A DNA stretch of 13,529 bases, taken from DATBLE01 sp046732255 (GTDB lineage Bacteria; Actinomycetota; Thermoleophilia; Gaiellales; Gaiellaceae). The notes under the pieces are model-generated. The model had not been told where the DNA came from. It saw only the letters and a list, made by a program, of their open reading frames with translations, and ran no database searches. Below are positions 5,773 through 12,068 of the stretch, one piece after another (the first letter of the stretch is position 1; every line of letters begins with the position of its first letter). The translations under genes and the position numbers were made by a program. Location: NCBI GenBank assembly GCA_046732255.1, contig JBKPMR010000049.1, positions 1 through 13,529 of the forward strand, given 5' to 3'.

Positions 5773-7188
5773 ATGTCCGTGCTGATCAAGGGCGGGCGCA
5801 TCGTCACCGCGTCCGACGACTACGTCGGCGACATCTACGCCGAGAACGGCACGGTGACGACGATCGGGCAGTCGCTCGACGTCGACGCCGACAAGGTGAT
5901 CGACGCCACCGGCAAGTACGTGATCCCGGGCGCGATCGACCCGCACACGCACATCGAGATGTTCTTCGGCGGCACGACGACGTGCGACGACTTCACCTCC
6001 GGGACCGTCGCGGCCGCGTTCGGCGGCACGACGTCGCTCGTCGACTTCTGCATGCAGGCGCCGGGGACGCCGTTTCCGCAAGCGCTCGAGAACTACTTCG
6101 AGAAGATCGAGCGCTGCAAGCCGGTGATCGACGTCGGCTTCCACATCGGCGTCACCGACCTCGAGGGCGGCGGCGGGCTCGAGGCGCTGGCGAAGCTGCC
6201 CGACGAGGGGATCACCTCGTACAAGCTCTTCATGGCCTACAAGGGCGCGGTCATGGTCGACGACGAGACGCTCTTCAAGACGATGCAGGTCGCGAACGAG
6301 ACCGGCGGCCTCGTGATGGTGCACGCCGAGAACGGCGACGCGATCGACGTGATCGTCAAGGAGGCGGTCGCCGCCGGAAAGGGCGATCCGATCTGGCACG
6401 CGCGGACACGGCCGATGGAGACCGAGGCGGAGGCGACGAACCGGGCGATCCAGCTGGCGCGGGTCGCGAACGCGGCTCTCTACGTCGTGCACGTCTCGTG
6501 CCAGCCCGCGGTCGAGCCGATCGCGCTCGCCCGTGAGAAGGGCTGGGACGTCTGGGGCGAGACCTGCACCCAGTACCTGTTCGTCGACGAGTCGGCGCTC
6601 GAGAAGCCGAACTGGGAGGGGGCGAAGTACATCTACACGCCCCCGCCGCGACCCAAGGACCAGCAGGAGCACTTGTGGAAGGCGCTCCAGCACGACGTCC
6701 TCTCGGTCGTCTCGACGGACCACTGCCCGTTCAACTGGCCGGAGCAGAAGGGGATCAACGGCCGCGACTTCCAGGTCGTCCCGAACGGCGGCCCGGGGAT
6801 CGAGAACCGGCTGCACATGCTGCATGAGTTCGGCGTGCGCACCGGGCGGATCTCGATGAACCGCTTCGTCGAGCTGACCTCCACGAACGTGGCGAAGCGC
6901 TTCGGGCTGTACCCCCGCAAGGGCACGATCGCCGTCGGCAGCGACGCCGACCTGGTCGTCTGGGATCCGGACAAGACGCTGACGATCACGGCGGAGAGCC
7001 ATCACTCGAACGTGAACTACAGCCTGTTCGAGGGCACCGAGGTAACGGGCGCGCCGCAGGCGGTGCTCGTCCGCGGCCAGACGATCGTCGAGAACGACGA
7101 GCTGGTCGCCGAGCCGGGCGCAGGCCAGTTCGTCAAGCGGGCGCGGGTCGGGGAGCAGCTCGGCTCTGCGGAGAAAGTCACGGCTTGA
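5773..7188 (+). CDS. Dihydropyrimidinase/hydantoinase-type cyclic amide hydrolase
   Basis: The 471-residue product is a complete amidohydrolase-superfamily enzyme of the dihydropyrimidinase/hydantoinase type, which opens cyclic amide bonds in dihydrouracil, hydantoins or cyclic imides. Metal-site residues are all visible: His58 and His60 in DPHTHIEM, the lysine expected to be carbamylated (Lys151 in SYKLFMAYKG), His184 in VHAENGD, His240 in VVHVSC and Asp316 in STDHCPF. Tyr156 corresponds to the catalytic tyrosine of the family. C-terminal KGTIAVGSDADLVVWDP is the usual end of the family's outer sandwich domain. Length is normal. The ATG start has GGGAG five bases upstream and lies 12 bases after the amidase stop. 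The end overlaps the next gene in TTGA. Substrate is unresolved: dihydropyrimidine, 5-substituted hydantoin, or imide such as maleimide/succinimide. Confidence 0.93.
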   Translation: MSVLIKGGRIVTASDDYVGDIYAENGTVTTIGQSLDVDADKVIDATGKYVIPGAIDPHTHIEMFFGGTTTCDDFTSGTVAAAFGGTTSLVDFCMQAPGTPFPQALENYFEKIERCKPVIDVGFHIGVTDLEGGGGLEALAKLPDEGITSYKLFMAYKGAVMVDDETLFKTMQVANETGGLVMVHAENGDAIDVIVKEAVAAGKGDPIWHARTRPMETEAEATNRAIQLARVANAALYVVHVSCQPAVEPIALAREKGWDVWGETCTQYLFVDESALEKPNWEGAKYIYTPPPRPKDQQEHLWKALQHDVLSVVSTDHCPFNWPEQKGINGRDFQVVPNGGPGIENRLHMLHEFGVRTGRISMNRFVELTSTNVAKRFGLYPRKGTIAVGSDADLVVWDPDKTLTITAESHHSNVNYSLFEGTEVTGAPQAVLVRGQTIVENDELVAEPGAGQFVKRARVGEQLGSAEKVTA

Positions 7189-7838
7189 GCGACAAGCAGG
7201 CACACGAGATCTACGCGGCGGCGCGGCTCGGCCAGAGTGTCACGCTCGGGTCGCGCCCCGCGGTCCTCGTCGTCGACTTCAGCTGCGGGTTCACCGATCC
7301 GGAGTGCACGCTCGGTTCGGACATGACCGACGCCGTCGAGGCGACGAGACGGCTGCTCGACGCGGCCAGGGCGAAGGCGATTCCCGTGATCTTCACGACG
7401 ATCGGCTACGAGCCGAGCCTGAAGGACGGCGGCCTGTGGCTGCAGAAAGTGCCGTCTCTCGGGGACCTCCAGGTCGGCGGTCGCTGGGTGGAGATCGATC
7501 CGCGCCTCGAGCCGCGCGACGACGAGACGATCGTCCTCAAGAAGGGAGCGTCCGCGTTCTTCGGCACCAACCTGCCGGCGATCCTGGTCTCGCAGCACGT
7601 CGACTCGGTGATCCTCTGCGGGGCGACCACGAGCGGCTGCGTCCGGGCGACCGCGATCGACCTGCTCCAGTACGGCTACCCGACGCTGGTACCGCGCGAC
7701 TGCGTGGCCGACCGGGCGCAGGCGCCGCACGAGGCGAACCTGTTCGACATCAACGCCAAGTACGCCGACGTCGTCTCGCTCGACGAGGTGCTGGACTACG
7801 TCCAGAGCGTGCAGGGGGCAATCGGCGCGGGCGTGTGA
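7185..7838 (+). CDS. Isochorismatase-fold amidohydrolase (N-carbamoylsarcosine / maleamate type)
   Basis: The 217-residue product is a cysteine hydrolase of the isochorismatase superfamily. The triad is visible: Asp31 in LVVDFSCGFTDP, Lys119 or Lys120 in VLKKGASAFFGT, and nucleophile Cys152 in TTSGCVRATAID. The blocks DGGLWLQKVP, WVEIDPRL, KKGASAFFGT and DRAQAPHEANLFDINAKYADVV are characteristic of the subgroup holding N-carbamoylsarcosine amidase and maleamate amidohydrolase (NicF), rather than RutB or nicotinamidase. It would release ammonia, plus CO2 if the substrate is a carbamoyl group. The TTG start at 7185 overlaps the hydantoinase stop, with GGAG 11 bases upstream, and its own end overlaps the next gene in GTGA. 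It therefore very likely acts on the ring-opened product of the preceding enzyme. Confidence 0.9.
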   Translation: MSDKQAHEIYAAARLGQSVTLGSRPAVLVVDFSCGFTDPECTLGSDMTDAVEATRRLLDAARAKAIPVIFTTIGYEPSLKDGGLWLQKVPSLGDLQVGGRWVEIDPRLEPRDDETIVLKKGASAFFGTNLPAILVSQHVDSVILCGATTSGCVRATAIDLLQYGYPTLVPRDCVADRAQAPHEANLFDINAKYADVVSLDEVLDYVQSVQGAIGAGV

Positions 7839-8896
7839 TTTACCGGGTCGCCCTCCTTCCCGGCGACGGGGTCGGCCCGGAGGTGACCGCCGAGGCGCGC
7901 CGGGCGGTCGACGCGCTCGGCGTCGAGATCGCGTGGACGGAGCTCCCCTGGGGCTCCGCCTACTGGCGCGAGCACGGCCGGATGATGCCGGAGGACTGGC
8001 GCGGGGCGCTCGACGGCCACGTCGCGGTGCTGATGGGCGCGGTCGGCGATCCCTCGGTGCCCGACCACGTCTCGCTCTGGGGGCTGATTCTCGAGCTGAG
8101 GCAGCGGCTCGATCTGTGGGCGAACCTTCGCCCGGTGCGGCTGCTGGACGGCATCCCCGGCCCGCTCGCCGGCCGCGGTCCCTCGGACGTCGACATGTTC
8201 TTCCTCCGGGAGAACACCGAGGGCGAGTACTCGGGTATCGGCGGTCGGGCGCACCAGGGCCTCCCGGCCGAGGTCGCCGTCGAGACGAGCGTCTTCACCC
8301 GGTCGGGCGTCGCACGGATTCTGCGTCACGCCTTCGAGCTTGCGGTGGAGCGGCGCGGCGTCGTCACCAGCGCGACCAAGTCGAACGCGTCGAGGTTCGG
8401 TTACGTGCTCTGGGACGAGGTGGCCGAGGAGGTCGCCGCCGACTTCCCCGGCGTCCGGTACGAGCGGGTGCTCGTCGACGCGCTCGCGGCGCGGATGGTG
8501 CGTGACCCCGCCGGTCTCGACATCGTGGTCGCGTCGAACCTGTTCGGCGACATCCTCACCGACCTCGCGGCGGCGATCCAGGGCGGCATGGGCATGGCGG
8601 CGAGCGCCAACGTCGCGCCGGGCACCGAGCAGCCCGGCCTGTTCGAGCCGGTGCATGGGTCTGCCCCCGACATCGCCGGCCGGGGGATCGCGAATCCGGC
8701 CGGAGCGATCTGGAGCGCGACCCTGCTGCTCGAGCACATCGGCGAGCCGGAGGCGGCGCGCACGCTGATGGCGGCGCTCGAGGACGTCTGCCGCGACGGC
8801 CCGCGGACACGTGACGTCGGCGGCGAAGCAACGACGCGCGAGGTCGGCGCCGCCGTCGCCGCGCGCGCCGCCGAGCTCAGCGACCGATCGCGATGA
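7835..8896 (+). CDS. D-malate/tartrate-type decarboxylating dehydrogenase (IPMDH superfamily)
   Basis: The 353-residue product belongs to the beta-decarboxylating dehydrogenases and to their D-malate/tartrate branch. HGRMMPED (47-54) and the specificity helix GDPSVPDHVSLWGLILELR (71-89) match DmlA/tartrate dehydrogenase rather than 3-isopropylmalate or isocitrate dehydrogenase. Catalytic residues are intact: Tyr132 in NTEGEYS, Lys182 in TSATKSNA, and metal ligands Asp215, Asp239 and Asp243 (SNLFGDILTD). FEPVHGSAPDIAG and the following segment form the NAD site. The reaction would be oxidation and decarboxylation of D-malate to pyruvate with NAD and Mg or Mn; tartrate is also possible. GTG start at 7835 is set by the GTGA overlap and the family start (xIYRVALLPGDGVGPEV). 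The gene ends in an ATGA overlap with the hydro-lyase that would make its substrate. Confidence 0.9.
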   Translation: MIYRVALLPGDGVGPEVTAEARRAVDALGVEIAWTELPWGSAYWREHGRMMPEDWRGALDGHVAVLMGAVGDPSVPDHVSLWGLILELRQRLDLWANLRPVRLLDGIPGPLAGRGPSDVDMFFLRENTEGEYSGIGGRAHQGLPAEVAVETSVFTRSGVARILRHAFELAVERRGVVTSATKSNASRFGYVLWDEVAEEVAADFPGVRYERVLVDALAARMVRDPAGLDIVVASNLFGDILTDLAAAIQGGMGMAASANVAPGTEQPGLFEPVHGSAPDIAGRGIANPAGAIWSATLLLEHIGEPEAARTLMAALEDVCRDGPRTRDVGGEATTREVGAAVAARAAELSDRSR

Positions 8897-10803
8897 CCGC
8901 CCCTCGCACCCTCGCGGAGAAGATCATCGACGAGCACCTCATCGCGTCCGCCGACGACGAGCTCGAGCTGAGCGTCGACCAGATCCTGCTCGAGGACGCG
9001 ACGGGAACCATGGCGTGCCTCCAGTTCGAGGAGCTCGGCCTCGACCGGGTCGCCGTCCCGACCGTCTCCTACGTCGACCACAACGTCCTCCAGTTCGACA
9101 ACAGGAATCCCGAGGACCACGCGTACCTGCGGAGCTGGGCCGCCCGCTACGGCGCGCTCTACTCACGGCCGGGCAACGGCATCTCCCACTACCTCCACCT
9201 CGAGCGGTTCGCACGGCCGGGCTGGGTGCTCGTCGGTGCCGACAGCCACACGACCATGGCCGGTGCGCTCGGCATGCTCGCGATCGGTGCGGGCGCGACC
9301 GAGGTCGCGGTCGCGATGGCCGGCCGGCCGTTCCCGCTCGAACGTCCGATCGTCGTCGGCGTCGAGCTCCGAGGCGCTCTACCCGCCTGGGTGCAGTCGA
9401 AGGACGTCGTCCTCGAGCTGCTGCGACGCCGCGGCGTCCGCGGAGGCCGAGGAGGGATCTTCGAGTTCCACGGTGACGGCGTGGCGACGCTGAGTGCGAC
9501 CGACCGCGGAACGATCTGCAACATGGTCATGGAGACGGGGGCGACGACCGGGATCTTCCCGGCCGACGAGCGGACCCGGGCATGGCTGACGGCCCAGGGG
9601 CGCGAGGACGAGTTCGTCGAGCTGTCCGCCGACGCCGGCGCCGCATTCGACGAGCAGGAGACGATCGAGCTGGGGGAGCTCGAGCCTCTGATCGCCCTGC
9701 CGTCGTCGCCGGGAAACGTCGTCGCGGTTCGGGAGGTCTCCGGGACGCCGACGAAGCAGGTGTGCGTCGGCAGCTCGGTCAACTCGTCGTTCGAGGATCT
9801 CGCCACCGTCGCCGCCGTCCTGCGCGGACGCTCGGTGCATCCGGATCTCGATCTCACCGTCACCCCCGGGTCGAGGCAGATCCTCGACACGATCGTCCGC
9901 GCGGGCGTGTACTCCGACCTGGTGGGCGCCGGCGCGCGCATGCTCGAGCCCGCGTGCGGCCCGTGCATCGGGATGGGCCAGGCGCCCGCCTCCGGCGCCG
10001 TCTCCGTGCGCACCTTCAACCGCAACTTCCCGGGCCGGAGCGGAACGCCCGGCGACCGGGTCTACCTGTGCTCGCCGGCAACGGCCGCGGCGACTGCGGT
10101 GCGCGGTGAGATCACCGATCCGCGCGAACTCGGCGAGCCGCCCGTGCTGGACGCCCTATCCGGCGACCCCGGCCTCGACGACCGGCAGATCGTGCAGCCG
10201 CTGGCCGACGGGCGGGGCGTCGAGCTCCTGAAGGGGCGCAACATCGTGCCGCCGCCGAGGCCGTCGCCGGTCCCCGAATCGATCGCCGGGCGGGTGCTCA
10301 TCGTCGTGCCCGACGACGTCTCGACCGGCGACATGGCGCCGGACGGCGTGCTCGGGCTGGCGATCTGGTCGAATATCCCGGCCTGCGCCCGCCACATGTT
10401 CCGGCGGCTCGACCCGGCGTTCGCCGAGCGGGCCGAGGCGTGGGGCGGCGGGATCGTCGTCGGCGGCCACAACTACGGCCAGGGCTCGTCCCGCGAGCAG
10501 GCAGCCTTCGCCGCGTTGCACCTGGGGGTCCGCGCGGTCGTCGCGAAGAGCTTCGCGCGGATCCACCGCTCGAACCTGATCGCGCAGGCGATCCCGCCGC
10601 TCGTCCTCGCCGACGAGCCGCCTGTCGAGGAGGGAGACGAGTGGCGGATCGAGCGGCTGGCCGATGCCGTGCGCTCAGGCGACAACGTGGTCGTCGCCGC
10701 CACGCCGCACGGAGAGGTCAGGCTGGGCCTCGAGTTGACCCGGCGTGAGCGCGAGATCCTGCTCGCCGGCGGCCTGGTCGCCTACGCGCGCGCCAGCGCC
10801 TGA
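8893..10803 (+). CDS. Single-chain aconitase-family hydro-lyase, unusual active site
   Basis: The 636-residue product joins the large aconitase-type domains (about 1-440) and the swivelling domain (about 465-630) in one chain, as in the short bacterial aconitases sometimes called Aquifex-type. GADSHTTMAGALG (115-127), ACGPCIG (354-360, Cys355 and Cys358), FNRNFPGR (Arg377, Arg382) and NYGQGSSREQ (Ser532, Arg534) match aconitase active-site blocks. Two positions differ. The canonical GSCTNS cysteine is Ser295 (GSSVNSS), with Cys291 four residues before. The LRSNIP-type arginine, expected to equal Arg580 of mitochondrial aconitase, is Trp492 in AIWSNIP. A citrate/isocitrate reaction is therefore doubtful and hydration of a C4 diacid such as maleate is attractive. 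The ATGA overlap with the dehydrogenase supports sequential steps. The 3' end overlaps the convergent M20 gene by 22 bases. Confidence 0.88.
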   Translation: MTAPRTLAEKIIDEHLIASADDELELSVDQILLEDATGTMACLQFEELGLDRVAVPTVSYVDHNVLQFDNRNPEDHAYLRSWAARYGALYSRPGNGISHYLHLERFARPGWVLVGADSHTTMAGALGMLAIGAGATEVAVAMAGRPFPLERPIVVGVELRGALPAWVQSKDVVLELLRRRGVRGGRGGIFEFHGDGVATLSATDRGTICNMVMETGATTGIFPADERTRAWLTAQGREDEFVELSADAGAAFDEQETIELGELEPLIALPSSPGNVVAVREVSGTPTKQVCVGSSVNSSFEDLATVAAVLRGRSVHPDLDLTVTPGSRQILDTIVRAGVYSDLVGAGARMLEPACGPCIGMGQAPASGAVSVRTFNRNFPGRSGTPGDRVYLCSPATAAATAVRGEITDPRELGEPPVLDALSGDPGLDDRQIVQPLADGRGVELLKGRNIVPPPRPSPVPESIAGRVLIVVPDDVSTGDMAPDGVLGLAIWSNIPACARHMFRRLDPAFAERAEAWGGGIVVGGHNYGQGSSREQAAFAALHLGVRAVVAKSFARIHRSNLIAQAIPPLVLADEPPVEEGDEWRIERLADAVRSGDNVVVAATPHGEVRLGLELTRREREILLAGGLVAYARASA

Positions 10804-12020
10804 ACCGCGTCCAGGATGATCTCCGCCGCCAGCGCCGCGTCCGCCGGGTCGGCCGCCTCGTCGGGGTGATGGCTGATCCCGTCTCTGCACGGGACGAAGA
10901 CCATGGCGGTCGGGGCTCGGTCGGCGACGCACATCGTGTCGTGCGCGGCGCCCGAGTGCATGCGCATGTACGGCTCCCCGGTCGCGAGAGACGCCTCCTC
11001 CAGGGCCGAGACGATCCGGACGTCCATCGGCGTGGCCGGGAGGCTCTGCCGCTCGCGGTACTCGGCATACATTCGGCGCTTCCGAGCCGCCTCCTCGACG
11101 AACGCCTCGATCTCGCGGGCGACGCCATGGTGGGCCTCGTCGTCGGGACCGCGGATATCGAGGGAAAAGCGGAGGCGCGCGGCGATCGCGTTGATTATCC
11201 CCGGGTCGACCTCGATCTCGCCGACCGTGCCGACCGTTCCCTTCCCTGCCGCGCTGGCGAGCCGCTCGAGCTCGACGATCGTCTCTGCCATCGGCAGCGT
11301 CGGGTCGAGCCGGAGGTCCATCGGCGTCGCCCCGGCATGGTCGCCGCGGCCGTGGACGACGACGTCTGCATGCACGTAGCCGGCGATCGCAGTCACGAGC
11401 CCGATCCGGTTGCCGGTGTCCTGGAGGACGCGCGCCTGCTCGATGTGCATCTCGATCCACCCCGTGAGGTCGTCGAGGACATGACTGCAGTCCCGCCATC
11501 GCTCCGGGGCGTAGCCCGCCTCGGCGGCGCAGTCCCAGAAGCTCCTGCCGTCGTCGCTCGACCGGAACCTCTCCCGCAGGTCTTCCTCGGTCACGCGCTG
11601 GGCGATGATCCGGCTGCCGAGCAGCATCTGACCGAAGCCCGAGCCCTCCTCCTCGAGGAAGGAGACGAGCTGCAGCGGCAGATCGAGGCCCTGCTCGACG
11701 CTCAGGCGGCAGACCTCGAGTGCGGTGACGACACCCATCGTCCCGTCGTACTTGCCGCCGTTGCGATTCGAGTCGCAGTGCGAGCCGAGGCCGAACACCG
11801 GCTCGCCCTTCGGCCGGTTGCGGGCGACGAGCGTGCCCAGCGGGTCCTCCTCGACGTCGAAGCCGATCGCCTCCAGCTCACGCCTGAAGTAGTCCAGCGT
11901 GTTCCGGTACTCCTGCGTGTACGCGTAGCGCCGGATCGCCTCGTCGCTGCGCGTGTAGTCGGGGCCGGCGAGCGTCTCGATGTCTTTCTCGATCCGCCGT
12001 GCGCTCCGTTCCCGGTCCAT
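10782..12020 (-). CDS. M20-family N-carbamoyl-amino acid / allantoate amidohydrolase
   Basis: The 412-residue product is a dinuclear zinc amidohydrolase of the M20 group containing L-carbamoylase, beta-ureidopropionase and allantoate amidohydrolase, which split ureido groups to an amine, CO2 and ammonia. Metal-ligand motifs are present: GSHCDS with His81, GGKYDGTMGV with Asp92, LEEEGSGFG (Glu124/125), EMHIEQ with His192, and GISHHPDE with His384. The dimer-domain motifs GRGDHAGATPM, INAIA (Asn277) and DIRGPDD (Arg290) and the late SGAAHD are present. Two motifs deviate: EEGSRF reads EEGSGF and HIEQGP reads HIEQAR, so specificity may differ from textbook members. The ATG at 12020 has a -10 box 8 bases upstream and no Shine-Dalgarno, suggesting a leaderless transcript. 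It runs opposite to the central operon, overlapping its end by 22 bases. Confidence 0.9.
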   Translation of the reverse strand: MDRERSARRIEKDIETLAGPDYTRSDEAIRRYAYTQEYRNTLDYFRRELEAIGFDVEEDPLGTLVARNRPKGEPVFGLGSHCDSNRNGGKYDGTMGVVTALEVCRLSVEQGLDLPLQLVSFLEEEGSGFGQMLLGSRIIAQRVTEEDLRERFRSSDDGRSFWDCAAEAGYAPERWRDCSHVLDDLTGWIEMHIEQARVLQDTGNRIGLVTAIAGYVHADVVVHGRGDHAGATPMDLRLDPTLPMAETIVELERLASAAGKGTVGTVGEIEVDPGIINAIAARLRFSLDIRGPDDEAHHGVAREIEAFVEEAARKRRMYAEYRERQSLPATPMDVRIVSALEEASLATGEPYMRMHSGAAHDTMCVADRAPTAMVFVPCRDGISHHPDEAADPADAALAAEIILDAVQALARA

Positions 12021-12028
12021 CGAACGTG

Positions 12029-12034
12029 ACTCTA
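12029..12034 (-). promoter_or_regulatory. Candidate -10 box of the M20 gene
   Basis: On the minus strand TAGAGT stands 8 bases before the M20 start codon, which would give a leaderless transcript. It is one arm of the inverted repeat GACTCTA / TAGAGTC. Confidence 0.5.
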
Positions 12035-12056
12035 GACCGTGCCGAGCGCAACGTCG

Positions 12057-12062
12057 TAGAGT
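12057..12062 (+). promoter_or_regulatory. Candidate -10 box of the ornithine cyclodeaminase-like gene
   Basis: TAGAGT stands 6 bases before the ATG at 12069, again suggesting a leaderless transcript because no Shine-Dalgarno is present. It mirrors the -10 of the divergent M20 gene, 22 bases away. Confidence 0.5.
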
Positions 12063-12068
12063 CGGCCC

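Noticed and set aside
4984..7203. Very long minus-strand open frame (739 codons) opposite the amidase and hydantoinase genes
   Set aside because: Its translation is Arg/Asp/Val-rich with no recognisable motif, and it runs antisense to two genes with complete catalytic motifs. Long antisense frames are common in GC-rich coding DNA.
7185..7838. Nicotinamidase or true isochorismatase
   Set aside because: The TTSGCVRATA and APHEANLFDINAKYADVV blocks belong to the carbamoylsarcosine/maleamate subgroup, and no enterobactin or NAD salvage genes are nearby.
8893..10803. Calling the aconitase-family gene leuC-leuD or a housekeeping aconitase
   Set aside because: The sequence motifs fit short single-chain aconitases rather than LeuC/LeuD, the two active-site changes argue against plain citrate chemistry, and the adjacent dehydrogenase is of the D-malate/tartrate type.
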